A stretch of 64,000 nt of DNA, taken from positions 62,001-126,000 of the forward strand of contig CABYFY010000005.1 of NCBI GenBank assembly GCA_902518355.1. Direction: 5' to 3'. The notes under the pieces are model-generated. The model ran no database searches. It was not told where the DNA came from and saw nothing but the letters and a program-made list of their open reading frames with translations. Made by a program: the position numbers and the translations under genes. This document shows positions 1-8,301 of the stretch, in pieces; positions within the stretch are counted from its first letter, which is position 1, and each line of letters opens with the position of its first letter. The stretch comes from an uncultured Bacteroidota bacterium (GTDB taxonomy: Bacteria; Bacteroidota; Bacteroidia; Flavobacteriales; Flavobacteriaceae).

Positions 1-651
1 AATGTTGAAGTTATTTTGTTTGGAGAAAACTTTACCCAAGCTTATGAAAAAGCGTTGCAAGAATGTGATAAATATGATAAAACTTTTATACATCCTTTTG
101 ATGATAAAAAAGTAATTGCAGGACAGGCTACATTATTTTTAGAAATAATTAATCAATTTAAAGATCATCTAGATTATCTGTTTATTCCAATCGGGGGTGG
201 CGGATTAATTTCAGGCGCAATAAATGTTTTCAAGCAATTGAGTCCAAATACAAAAATAATAGGCATTGAGCCTAAAGGAGCCCCATCAATGTCTAAATCC
301 ATTGAAAAAAATAAGTTAATTACTTTAAATAGAATTGATGGTTTTGTTGATGGAGTTGCGGTTAAAAAAGTTGGCAATTATAGCTTTGATTACTGTAAAG
401 AACATTTAGATGATTTAATAATTTTAGATGAGAATGAAATTTGTAATTCTATTCTAGAACTAAAATCGTATGAAAATATTATTGCTGAACCTGCAGGTGC
501 AATGTCAAGTGCTGCTCTGAGACATTACAGACATAAAATCTTAAATAAAAATATTGGTTGTATAATATGTGGAGGTAATAATGATAATTCTAGAATGCCC
601 CAAATAATAAAAAGAGCTGAGATTTGGAAATCTAATAATCCAAAAAACTAG
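1..651 (+). CDS. ilvA: Threonine dehydratase (IlvA-type), C-terminal part, 5' truncated by window
   Basis: This is the C-terminal part of a fold-type II PLP enzyme that deaminates threonine to 2-oxobutanoate, the first step towards isoleucine. The frame is open from base 1, so the ORF-track start at 16 is internal and the gene begins upstream. The glycine-rich phosphate loop GGGGLISG and the C-terminal SGGN-like motif CGGNND are visible. The order of motifs matches Bacteroidota IlvA. The protein stops about 20 residues after that motif, so the C-terminal ACT-like regulatory domain that biosynthetic IlvA normally carries is absent. Its end overlaps the convergent GT90 gene by 20 bases. A catabolic threonine or serine dehydratase is the alternative. 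Confidence 0.8.
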   Translation, partial: NVEVILFGENFTQAYEKALQECDKYDKTFIHPFDDKKVIAGQATLFLEIINQFKDHLDYLFIPIGGGGLISGAINVFKQLSPNTKIIGIEPKGAPSMSKSIEKNKLITLNRIDGFVDGVAVKKVGNYSFDYCKEHLDDLIILDENEICNSILELKSYENIIAEPAGAMSSAALRHYRHKILNKNIGCIICGGNNDNSRMPQIIKRAEIWKSNNPKN

Positions 652-1612
652 TTTTTTCTTGCTGCCCAGTGAAATGAAAGTATTTTTCTAAAACCAACAA
701 TGATATAAGGTCCTCCCTGCTTTTATTTTTGAATTGTATAACATAATCATTGGCATTTTTGATAATACTTTTACATTTTTCAGGATTCTTTATGTAGTAT
801 TTAATTTTACTTTCTAAATCTGAATAATCTTCCTTAATTTCAATATAATGCTTTTCCGGAATCAACTTATTTTCCATAAACCAAGATTCAATTTTAGGTC
901 TAGGCATCACAGCAATTGAATTTGAAGACATTACCCATTTTAGATTTGTAGCAACATCAACTCCCTCAACACACATAATAAATTTATATTTTAAATGATC
1001 CTCTATTGATATTTTATTTTTTAGCCATTCTGGGTATGGTGTATTCTTATTTATTGCTCCAAGATCGCATAAATGATTATTAAAGTATATTTTAAAAAAA
1101 TCAATTCTTTTTTTATGCTTTTTAGTTATCGCAGATCTTCCAATTAGTTTATTTATTTTATGATCAAATTCATTCGAATCTTTTGTATAGGTAAAATGCC
1201 TGATTTTGTTTAGTTTCAGCAAAATTGAATTTTGATTATTTTCATTGATTGGTCTGCTTTTTACAATAGATGGAACATCAGGGCTATGAGTGATATCTCC
1301 AAATAGCATTTTTAACTTTAATCTTTTTTCAAAGAATCTAGTGTATTGGTAAGTATCAAAAAAATAAGTTCTATGGAAGTTTTTAATTTTAAAATTATTA
1401 AGACTTTCATCATCCTTATTTAGTTTAATTTCTTTATTTAGTTTGTTGTAATAGTTTACCCTATTTTTAATATAATCAAAATCAAAATCAGACAGAGAGT
1501 TTAATTTTTTTCTTAAGTTATTTCTGTAGAAAAAATCAGGAATTAATAAACTTAAATAATTTAATAAATAATATTTCTGCTTATTGTTGCGATGTTTAAT
1601 ACTTGAAAGCAT
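632..1612 (-). CDS. Glycosyltransferase family 90 (CAP10/LpsA-like) protein
   Basis: About 326 residues. The C-terminal half has features I associate with the GT90/CAP10 family, which includes bacterial LPS-modifying LpsA-type enzymes: a KYKFIMCVEGVDVATNLKW segment, then SNSIAVMPRPKIESWF and a closing helix-rich part. It probably transfers a sugar to a surface polysaccharide or LPS. No signal peptide or membrane segment is evident. The ORF track begins at a TTG (1615); the ATG at 1612 is preferred. Its 3' end overlaps the end of ilvA tail to tail. A TAnnTTTG element (minus strand 1643-1636) lies just upstream. Acceptor and donor sugar cannot be told. Confidence 0.7.
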   Translation of the reverse strand: MLSSIKHRNNKQKYYLLNYLSLLIPDFFYRNNLRKKLNSLSDFDFDYIKNRVNYYNKLNKEIKLNKDDESLNNFKIKNFHRTYFFDTYQYTRFFEKRLKLKMLFGDITHSPDVPSIVKSRPINENNQNSILLKLNKIRHFTYTKDSNEFDHKINKLIGRSAITKKHKKRIDFFKIYFNNHLCDLGAINKNTPYPEWLKNKISIEDHLKYKFIMCVEGVDVATNLKWVMSSNSIAVMPRPKIESWFMENKLIPEKHYIEIKEDYSDLESKIKYYIKNPEKCKSIIKNANDYVIQFKNKSREDLISLLVLEKYFHFTGQQEKTSFLDY

Positions 1613-1635
1613 CAAAAATTATAATTAATGAATTT

Positions 1636-1643
1636 CAAACTTA
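1636..1643 (-). promoter_or_regulatory. Candidate -7 element (TAAGTTTG) for the GT90 gene
   Basis: On the minus strand TAAGTTTG matches the Bacteroidota -7 consensus TAnnTTTG, about 24 bases upstream of the ATG. No clear TTG -33 element was seen at the usual distance. Confidence 0.35.
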
Positions 1644-1692
1644 GTGATTTATTTTTTTGGAATGGAAATTGCTGCTAGGTAAATTAATTATT

Positions 1693-3285
1693 ATGGAATT
1701 TAAATTTAAGCATATACCACAAGAGTTTGAGATAACTGAAAAGATAAAGCAAGATAACTATCTGATCAATGGAAATTTGGTAAAGTGGGATGGTGAATTT
1801 TCACCTGTTTATTCTACAATCTCATCAACTCCTGAATATAAGCCTACTTTGCTTGGTGAAATACCAAGTTTGGGTAAAGATGAAGCTATTAAGGCGCTTG
1901 ACTCTGCTTGTAATGCATTTGATAAAGGTAAGGGTTTATGGCCAACGATGAAGGTTGTTGATCGCATTAATGCAATGGAAAACTTCGTTGAAGAAATGAA
2001 GCAGAAAAGAGATGTAGTTGTAAAGTTATTAATGTGGGAGATTGGAAAAAACCATACTGATTCTCAAAAAGAATTTGACAGAACCGTAGATTACATATAC
2101 GATACAATTGAAGCTTACAAGAAAATTGATAGAGATTCTGCAAAATTTCAAAAACATAGTGGTATTAACGCACACATTCGTAGGGGACCACTTGGTGTAG
2201 TTCTTTGTTTAGGACCATATAATTATCCATTGAATGAGACATTTTGTCTTTTAATTCCAGCTTTAATTATGGGTAATACGGTGATATTTAAGCCAGCTAA
2301 ACACGGTGTACTATTAATATCTCCATTAATGGAAGCTTTCAAAAAACATTTTCCACCCGGTGTGGTAAATATTTTATTTGGAAGAGGTAGGGTTTTAGCA
2401 ACTCCTATTATGGAGTCTGGTAAAGTAAATGTCTTGGCACTAATAGGACACAGTTCATCTGCTAATTCCTTGCAAGAATCTCATCCAAAGAAAAATAGGC
2501 TAAGATTAGTCTTGGGTCTTGAGGCAAAAAATCCAGCGATTATATTGCCAGATGCTGACTTAGACTTAACGATTCAGGAATGTATAAATGGATCCCTTTC
2601 TTATAACGGACAAAGATGTACCGCCCTTAAAATAATTTATGTACATAATGAAATTAGAGATGAATTTCTCAAAAGATTTTCTAAGGCTGTTGATGAACTA
2701 AAATACGGAAATCCATGGGAGGAAAACGTTAAGTTAACTCCGCTACCAGAACCAAATAAACCCGAATACATAAAATCACTAATTGCTGATGCAAAACAGA
2801 AGGGTGCTAAGATAGTTAATCCTAAAGGAGGAGTTCAATGTGAAAATTATGTATATCCAGCTATTTTATACCCTGTCACTAAAGATATGAGTGTTTATAA
2901 AGAAGAGCAGTTTGGGCCAGTGATTCCGATAATTTCATTTAAAGATATTAATGAACCTCTTGATGATATGGCAGAATCAAATTACGGACAACAGGTTAGT
3001 ATTTTCGGAAAGGAAACAAAGAAGCTAGGACCCTTAATTGACACCTTAGTGAATTTAGTTTGTAGGGTCAACATAAATAGCTCATGTCAAAGAGGCCCAG
3101 ATATTTATCCATTTACAGGAAGAAAAGATTCTGCATTCAGCACCCTAAGTGTTCATGATGCACTAAGATCATTTTCAATTCGTACGTTTGTTGCCTCAAA
3201 GGATAATAATGAAAACAATAAAATAATTAAGGATTTGTTAAGTTCTGATAATTCTAACTTTGTATCTACAGATTATATTCTTTAG
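1693..3285 (+). CDS. gapN: NADP-dependent glyceraldehyde-3-phosphate dehydrogenase (non-phosphorylating, GapN-type ALDH)
   Basis: Aldehyde dehydrogenase superfamily enzyme of about 530 residues. It should oxidise glyceraldehyde 3-phosphate directly to 3-phosphoglycerate with NADP, giving NADPH in the cytoplasm. Evidence is the nucleotide-binding stretch [15 protein letters not shown], the active-site cysteine in NGQRCTALK, and the GapN-like end [16 protein letters not shown]. The segment normally holding the ALDH catalytic glutamate (LELGGK) reads LGLEAKNP, which I recall from this GapN subgroup. The ATG at 1693 is chosen because the 12 extra residues from 1657 do not resemble an ALDH start. 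It is divergent from GT90 and has no close operon partner. Confidence 0.85.
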   Translation: MEFKFKHIPQEFEITEKIKQDNYLINGNLVKWDGEFSPVYSTISSTPEYKPTLLGEIPSLGKDEAIKALDSACNAFDKGKGLWPTMKVVDRINAMENFVEEMKQKRDVVVKLLMWEIGKNHTDSQKEFDRTVDYIYDTIEAYKKIDRDSAKFQKHSGINAHIRRGPLGVVLCLGPYNYPLNETFCLLIPALIMGNTVIFKPAKHGVLLISPLMEAFKKHFPPGVVNILFGRGRVLATPIMESGKVNVLALIGHSSSANSLQESHPKKNRLRLVLGLEAKNPAIILPDADLDLTIQECINGSLSYNGQRCTALKIIYVHNEIRDEFLKRFSKAVDELKYGNPWEENVKLTPLPEPNKPEYIKSLIADAKQKGAKIVNPKGGVQCENYVYPAILYPVTKDMSVYKEEQFGPVIPIISFKDINEPLDDMAESNYGQQVSIFGKETKKLGPLIDTLVNLVCRVNINSSCQRGPDIYPFTGRKDSAFSTLSVHDALRSFSIRTFVASKDNNENNKIIKDLLSSDNSNFVSTDYIL

Positions 3286-3315
3286 ATAATTTTCTTTTTT
3301 TTAATAAATATTATT

Positions 3316-3323
3316 TACATTAG
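3316..3323 (+). promoter_or_regulatory. Possible -7 element upstream of the aromatic operon leader
   Basis: TACATTAG partly matches TAnnTTTG and sits about 20 bases before the leader-peptide ATG, which is where a promoter for an attenuated transcript would be needed. The match is imperfect, so this is weak. Confidence 0.25.
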
Positions 3324-3341
3324 ACCAATTAATTTTTAAAA

Positions 3342-3401
3342 ATGCTATTTTTTAACTACAACTTTGACTTCTATTACTTCTTTTATTTAAAACGGATGTA
3401 G
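3342..3401 (+). CDS. Phe/Tyr-rich leader peptide of the aromatic operon (attenuation leader)
   Basis: A 19-codon ORF, too short for the ORF track, reads MLFFNYNFDFYYFFYLKRM then TAG. Six residues are Phe and four are Tyr. An in-frame TAA at 3330 closes the frame upstream, so ATG 3342 is the only start. It lies 63 bases before the prephenate dehydratase start and directly upstream of a terminator hairpin. By analogy with the enterobacterial pheL system, ribosome stalling at Phe/Tyr codons when charged tRNA is scarce would permit readthrough into the pheA-aminotransferase-tyrA-DAHP synthase genes. The layout is seen directly; the regulatory function is inferred. Confidence 0.75.
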   Translation: MLFFNYNFDFYYFFYLKRM

Positions 3402-3442
3402 AGGCTGTTGTAATATAACTAATCAAAATTATTTATGGTCTC
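3357..3442 (+). promoter_or_regulatory. Alternative RNA pairings (pause hairpin and antiterminator) of the aromatic attenuator
   Basis: TACAAC (3357-3362, inside the leader ORF) can pair with GTTGTA (3407-3412). GAGGCTGT (3401-3408, at the leader stop) can pair with ATGGTCTC (3435-3442, the left arm of the terminator). The two pairings share 3407-3408, and the second excludes the terminator. This gives the classical 1:2 / 2:3 / 3:4 arrangement. The antiterminator contains three G-U pairs, and no folding energies were computed. Confidence 0.5.
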
Positions 3443-3464
3443 GAAATTTCGGGACTTTTTTTTT
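3438..3464 (+). terminator. Intrinsic terminator (attenuator) immediately upstream of pheA
   Basis: GTCTCGAAATTTCGGGAC is nearly perfectly self-complementary (nine pairs with one G-U before allowing for the loop) and is followed by nine T residues that run directly into the pheA ATG at 3465. A terminator ending at the start codon makes sense only as a conditional attenuator. Confidence 0.75.
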
Positions 3465-4292
3465 ATGAAAAAAAATATAGGTATACAGGGAATAAGGGGT
3501 TCATTTCATCACATAGTTTCAAACAACTATTTTGAAGAAGATATTAATTTGATTGAATATCTTTCCTTCGAAGAATTGATTTTAAATTTATTAAACGATA
3601 AAATAGATTATGCTATCATGGCAATAGAAAATTCTACTGCTGGATCTATTATTCCTAATTATGCATTAATTGATGAATATGGAGTAAATATTGTAGGTGA
3701 ATATTATCTTCAAATAACACATAATTTGATTGCCTTAAAAGGTCAATCAATTGAAGATATAAAAGAAGTTCAGTCTCATCCCATGGCTCTTCTTCAATGC
3801 AGAGATTTTTTTAAAGATAATGCGGATATTGTTTTAATCGAGGATAAGGATACTGCTCAGGTAGCAAAGAAAATTTCTGAAAATAAAATTAAGGGTTTAG
3901 GTGCAATTGCAAGTGATTTAGCCTCAAAAATTTATGGGCTGGATATTATAAATGAGAATATTCAAACTATAAAAAAGAATCAAACAAGATTTGTTATTCT
4001 TCAAAAAAAAGGTCCAATTAAAAACTTAAATTTTAATAAGGCATCAGTAAAATTTGAATTGGATCATAAAAGGGGAAGCTTGGCAGCTATTTTAAATGTT
4101 TTAAGTGATTGTAAGTTAAATTTAACTAAGATTCAATCAATGCCTAAGATTCAAACTCCGTGGAGATACTCATTTTTTGTTGATGTCACTTTTGATAAAT
4201 TAGAAGATTATTTTAAGGCTAAGTCTATAATTGAAATTATGGCTAAAGATTTTAAAGTATTAGGTGAATACAAAAACTCAAAAGATGATTGA
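3465..4292 (+). CDS. pheA: Prephenate dehydratase
   Basis: A monofunctional, cytoplasmic enzyme of about 275 residues that converts prephenate to phenylpyruvate in phenylalanine synthesis. The catalytic domain (about 1-185) shows GIRGSFHH near the start, ENSTAGSI, and the TRF motif in KKNQTRFVIL. A C-terminal ACT domain follows (about 190-275). In that domain the Phe-binding motifs known from other PheA proteins are altered: GALV reads GSLA and ESRP reads QSMP. The ORF-track start at 3435 lies inside the attenuator hairpin, so ATG 3465 is preferred. The end overlaps the aminotransferase start by eight bases. It is the first structural gene after the Phe/Tyr attenuator. Confidence 0.9.
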   Translation: MKKNIGIQGIRGSFHHIVSNNYFEEDINLIEYLSFEELILNLLNDKIDYAIMAIENSTAGSIIPNYALIDEYGVNIVGEYYLQITHNLIALKGQSIEDIKEVQSHPMALLQCRDFFKDNADIVLIEDKDTAQVAKKISENKIKGLGAIASDLASKIYGLDIINENIQTIKKNQTRFVILQKKGPIKNLNFNKASVKFELDHKRGSLAAILNVLSDCKLNLTKIQSMPKIQTPWRYSFFVDVTFDKLEDYFKAKSIIEIMAKDFKVLGEYKNSKDD

Positions 4293-5427
4293 ATTTTCAA
4301 AAAGAATAGAAGGATTAAGTGAGTACTATTTTTCCTCCAAGCTGAGAGAGGTAAAGTCTTTAATTGACTATGGAGAAGATATAATCAACCTTGGAATTGG
4401 GAGTCCAGATTTATCTCCTCCAACTCCGGTAATAAAAAAATTAAAAGATTCGTTAAATGTTGCTGGAGCGCATAAATATCAAAGCTATATCGGAATTGAA
4501 AAATTTAGAAAGGAAATATCAAGTTTTTATAAGCTACACTATAATTGTGATTTAAATTATCAATCTGAAATTTTACCATTGATTGGAAGTAAGGAGGGAA
4601 TTTTTCATATTTCAATGTCTTTTCTCTCTGAAGATGATAAAGTCTTAATACCAAATCCCGGATATCCAACATATACATCAATAACAAAGTTGATCGGAAA
4701 TGAAATTATATATTATGATTTAAATGAAAAAAATAACTGGTTGCCTGACTTGGAGCAATTAACTAAACTTGACTTATCTAGTGTTAAGATAATGTGGATT
4801 AATTATCCTCATATGCCAACTGGAGCAGTAGCATCCCATGAATATTTTTCTGAGATTATAAATTTTGCTAAGTCTAATAATATTTTAATCGTAAATGATA
4901 ATCCATATAGTTTCATTTTAAATGATAATCCATTAAGTATTATGAATGTTAACGGAGCCAGAGATATTTGTATTGAGTTAAATTCTTTAAGTAAAAGTTT
5001 TAACATGGCTGGATGGAGATTAGGTTTTGCTGTGGCAAATCCTGAATACATTTCAAATATTTTAAAGGTGAAAAGTAATGTTGATTCAGGCATGTTTTTT
5101 CCTTTACAAATGGGTGCTGTCTCAGCATTAAGTCAATCAAAGGATTGGTTTAAAAACTTGAACTTTGAATATTCAAAAAGAAGAAAATTAGTATGGGAAT
5201 TAGCTGATAAATTAAATTGTAATTTTTCAAGATCTTCATCGGGAATGTTTGTTTGGGCTAAGATTAAAAGTAATAAAACCTCTATAGATTATGTGGATAG
5301 CCTTTTAAATGAAAAAGGTATTTTTATTGCACCTGGCAGTATTTTTGGATCAAATGGTGAAGGATATGTAAGGATCTCACTCTGCAATTCTGAAACCAAT
5401 ATTAAGAAAGCAATATTAAGATTATGA
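4285..5427 (+). CDS. Class I/II aminotransferase of the aromatic operon
   Basis: PLP-dependent fold-type I aminotransferase of about 380 residues. The Schiff-base lysine lies in NSLSKSFNMAGWRLGF (about K237), and the substrate/cofactor motifs NYPHMPTGA and NDNPY precede it. Its place between pheA and tyrA suggests it transaminates phenylpyruvate and 4-hydroxyphenylpyruvate, or prephenate to arogenate. Which one is not decidable from sequence. ATG 4285, overlapping the pheA stop, is preferred over the GTG at 4264. Its own stop overlaps the tyrA start (ATGA), so the genes are translationally coupled. General aspartate aminotransferase activity is the alternative. Confidence 0.85.
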   Translation: MIEFSKRIEGLSEYYFSSKLREVKSLIDYGEDIINLGIGSPDLSPPTPVIKKLKDSLNVAGAHKYQSYIGIEKFRKEISSFYKLHYNCDLNYQSEILPLIGSKEGIFHISMSFLSEDDKVLIPNPGYPTYTSITKLIGNEIIYYDLNEKNNWLPDLEQLTKLDLSSVKIMWINYPHMPTGAVASHEYFSEIINFAKSNNILIVNDNPYSFILNDNPLSIMNVNGARDICIELNSLSKSFNMAGWRLGFAVANPEYISNILKVKSNVDSGMFFPLQMGAVSALSQSKDWFKNLNFEYSKRRKLVWELADKLNCNFSRSSSGMFVWAKIKSNKTSIDYVDSLLNEKGIFIAPGSIFGSNGEGYVRISLCNSETNIKKAILRL

Positions 5428-6278
5428 AAAAGAAAATTTATGTGATTGGTGTTGGTCTTATTGGTGGCAGCTTTGCCATTGATATGAGAAAGTTGTTTCC
5501 AAGATCTACAATTATTGGAATAGATAAGTCAGAAATTCACCTTGAGAAAGCACTTGAGTTAAGGTTAATTGATGAAACATCTGAACTTTCAAAAATAAAT
5601 AATCCAGATATTATTATAATCTCAGTGCCTGTTAAATCTATACTTAATGTTTTACCGATTGTTTTAAAATCTGTAAATAATAACAGCTTAGTTATTGATT
5701 TTGGTTCCACAAAAAAAAGTATTTGCCAAATAGTAAAAGACCATCCTAATCGTCAAAATTTTCTAGCTACTCACCCAATCGCTGGAACAGAATTTTCAGG
5801 ACCCGCGGCTGCTCACGAAGGATTATTCGAAGGAAAAAATATAATTATATGCGATAAGCATAAAACAGATAAATCGATACTTGAGCTTGGACTGAAAATA
5901 TTTAATTTAATGAAAATGAAAATTGGCTATATGGACTCTGCTTCTCATGATAAGCATATTGCATACGTTTCACATTTATCCCATATAAGTTCTTTCATGT
6001 TAGGTAAAACCGTTATGGACGAAGAAAAAAATGAAAAGAATATTTTTGATATGGCAGGGAGTGGTTTTGAATCAACAGTTAGATTAGCAAAAAGTTCACC
6101 TGAAATGTGGACAGATATTTTTGAGGATAATAAAAAAAATATTATTAAATCATTAGATGATTACATTGAAAATTTAGCATATATAAATTCTTTGATTAAA
6201 AAAGATAGATTCGATGAAGTTGAATCTCAATTAAAGTCAACTAATTATATAAAAACAATTTTAAAAGGAATAAATTAG
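5424..6278 (+). CDS. tyrA: Prephenate dehydrogenase
   Basis: About 284 residues. It oxidatively decarboxylates prephenate to 4-hydroxyphenylpyruvate (or arogenate to tyrosine) with NAD(P). An N-terminal Rossmann fold has GVGLIGGSF at about residues 8-16. The catalytic region contains the conserved ATHPIAGTEFSGP and the histidine-containing SHLSHISSF. No ACT domain or fused chorismate mutase is present; the mutase is supplied by the next gene. The start overlaps the aminotransferase stop by four bases. It is the third structural gene of the attenuated aromatic operon. Confidence 0.92.
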   Translation: MKKKIYVIGVGLIGGSFAIDMRKLFPRSTIIGIDKSEIHLEKALELRLIDETSELSKINNPDIIIISVPVKSILNVLPIVLKSVNNNSLVIDFGSTKKSICQIVKDHPNRQNFLATHPIAGTEFSGPAAAHEGLFEGKNIIICDKHKTDKSILELGLKIFNLMKMKIGYMDSASHDKHIAYVSHLSHISSFMLGKTVMDEEKNEKNIFDMAGSGFESTVRLAKSSPEMWTDIFEDNKKNIIKSLDDYIENLAYINSLIKKDRFDEVESQLKSTNYIKTILKGIN

Positions 6279-6281
6279 AAT

Positions 6282-7364
6282 ATGAAGAATAGTAAAAATT
6301 TGAGAAAATGGTTGGATGATATGAATCTTTCACACCCACTTTTAATTGCAGGACCATGTAGTGCCGAAACTGAGAATCAAGTTTTAGATATTGCACACCA
6401 GCTTAAAGACTCTGATACAATAGTTTATAGAGCAGGTATTTGGAAGCCAAGAACAAGACCTGGAAATTTTGAAGGTGTTGGATCTTTAGCATTACAGTGG
6501 ATGAAAAAAGTAAAAAAAGAGACAGGAATTCTTACTACTACCGAGGTTGCTAATGCTAACCATGTTGACCTCGCACTTAAAAATGAAATCGATATTTTGT
6601 GGATTGGAGCTAGGACAACTGTAAGCCCATTTATTGTTCAAGAAATCGCGGAAGCACTTCGAGGTACTGAAAAAACTGTTCTAATTAAAAACCCTGTAAA
6701 CCCTGATTTATCCTTATGGTTAGGAGCAATTGAAAGATTTTTTTCTTCAAATATTAAAAATATTGGAGCAATACATAGAGGGTTTTCAACTTATGAAAAA
6801 ACAAAATATAGAAATAATCCTGAGTGGCAAATTGCTATTGATCTTCAAAGAAGACTTCCTGATTTACCATTGATTCTGGATCCCTCTCACATAGCAGGGA
6901 GAAGAGATCTTATTTTTGATTTATGTCAAACTGCACTTGACTTAAATTATGATGGATTGATGATTGAATCACATAATGATCCAGATAATGCATGGAGTGA
7001 TGCCAAACAGCAAATAACACCTGAAAAGTTAAAAGAATTGACTATGAACTTAAAAGTAAGAAGGATTACTAATAATGATGAAGTTTTCTTAGAAGATTTA
7101 GATAATTTAAGAGCCCAAATTAATGTTCATGACAATCAATTAATCAATATCTTAGGAAACAGAATGAAAGTTGCAGAAAAAATTGGTCTTTTAAAGAAAA
7201 AAAATAATGTTGCTGTTCTTCAATCTAAAAGATGGAATGAAATTTTAGGGAAAATGATTTTAGAGGGTGATGAAAAAAACTTAAGTGAAGAATTTATTTT
7301 AAAAGTTTTCAAGGCAATTCATCAAGAATCAATAAATCACCAAGAAAAAATATTAAAGAATTAA
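6282..7364 (+). CDS. Bifunctional DAHP synthase / chorismate mutase (type II, AroQ)
   Basis: A 360-residue fusion. The N-terminal part (about 1-260) is a KDO8P-synthase-like DAHP synthase, which condenses PEP and erythrose 4-phosphate. It has AGPCSAE, YRAGIWKPRTRPG, IGARTT and DPSHIAGRRD. The C-terminal part (about 265-350) is an AroQ-class helical chorismate mutase, with LRAQINVHDNQLINILGNRM and later QSKRWNEIL. The domain order DAHP synthase then mutase is typical of Bacteroidota. The fusion supplies both the entry step of the shikimate pathway and the prephenate used by pheA and tyrA just upstream. It is three bases from tyrA and six from rsgA. Confidence 0.92.
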   Translation: MKNSKNLRKWLDDMNLSHPLLIAGPCSAETENQVLDIAHQLKDSDTIVYRAGIWKPRTRPGNFEGVGSLALQWMKKVKKETGILTTTEVANANHVDLALKNEIDILWIGARTTVSPFIVQEIAEALRGTEKTVLIKNPVNPDLSLWLGAIERFFSSNIKNIGAIHRGFSTYEKTKYRNNPEWQIAIDLQRRLPDLPLILDPSHIAGRRDLIFDLCQTALDLNYDGLMIESHNDPDNAWSDAKQQITPEKLKELTMNLKVRRITNNDEVFLEDLDNLRAQINVHDNQLINILGNRMKVAEKIGLLKKKNNVAVLQSKRWNEILGKMILEGDEKNLSEEFILKVFKAIHQESINHQEKILKN

Positions 7365-7370
7365 ACATAT

Positions 7371-8300
7371 TTGAAAGGATTAGTCTACAAATCAACAGGT
7401 TCATGGTACACGGTTAAATCAGAAACCGGAGACACATTTGATTGTAAGATTAAAGGGAAACTTAGACTAGAAAATATAAATAGTACAAACCCAGTTGTAG
7501 TTGGAGATTTTGTTGAATTTGATGTTGAAGACCACGATCAGCAAGAAGTTGGTATCATAAAAAAAATATTTGAAAGAAGAAACTATATTTTAAGAAAGTC
7601 TGTTAATCTATCAAAGCAGACACATATTTTAGCATCAAATATAGATCTTCTTTTACTAGTTATTACTTTAAAAAATCCGATTACAACTACTAGTTTTATT
7701 GATAGATTTTTAGTAAGTGCAGAAGCGTATTCAATCAAAACCCTGCTAGTTTTTAATAAGTGTGATTTATATGATGAAGCAGATGAAGATTCATTAAATT
7801 CTCTGATTAATATTTATGATAGTATTGGTTATGAAACGATTAAAACATGTGCAAATTCAGGTAAAGGTATTAAAGAATTGGAGAATAAAATATCAAATAA
7901 AACCATTATGTTAGGAGGTCATTCCGGTGTGGGTAAAACATCAATAATTAATGCAATAGATGGTACTTTAAATTTAAAAGTAGGTAATATTTCTGATCAA
8001 CATTCACAAGGTAAGCATACAACTACTTATGCAGAACTTTATGATCTTGAAAATAACATTAAACTTATAGATACACCGGGGATAAAAGGATTTGGATTAG
8101 TGAATTATAATATAGATGAGATTAGTAATTTTTTTCCTGAATTTTTTAATGTTAAATCAAAATGTAAGTTTAATAATTGTATACATTTAAACGAGCCTAA
8201 ATGCTATGTGAAAGAAAAAGTAAAGTCCGGAGAAATTTCAAAATCTAGGTATGATAGCTATATTCAAATAATAAATGATGATAATTTAAAACATAGATAA
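7371..8300 (+). CDS. rsgA: Ribosome small-subunit biogenesis GTPase RsgA
   Basis: A circularly permuted GTPase of about 309 residues that acts in late maturation of the 30S subunit. An OB-fold N-terminus (about 1-70) is followed by the GTPase motifs in permuted order: NKCD (G4), the P-loop GGHSGVGKTS (G1), then DTPG (G3). A C-terminal zinc-binding cluster reads CKFNNCIHLNEPKC. The start is TTG 7371 (MKGLVYKSTGSWY, as in relatives); no ATG in frame fits. It follows the DAHP synthase by six bases, so it is probably cotranscribed with the aromatic genes. Confidence 0.92.
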   Translation: MKGLVYKSTGSWYTVKSETGDTFDCKIKGKLRLENINSTNPVVVGDFVEFDVEDHDQQEVGIIKKIFERRNYILRKSVNLSKQTHILASNIDLLLLVITLKNPITTTSFIDRFLVSAEAYSIKTLLVFNKCDLYDEADEDSLNSLINIYDSIGYETIKTCANSGKGIKELENKISNKTIMLGGHSGVGKTSIINAIDGTLNLKVGNISDQHSQGKHTTTYAELYDLENNIKLIDTPGIKGFGLVNYNIDEISNFFPEFFNVKSKCKFNNCIHLNEPKCYVKEKVKSGEISKSRYDSYIQIINDDNLKHR

Positions 8301-8301
8301 A

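Noticed and set aside
3435-3464. ORF-track start of prephenate dehydratase at 3435
   Set aside because: The first ten codons would be the attenuator hairpin and T run; family alignment begins at ATG 3465.
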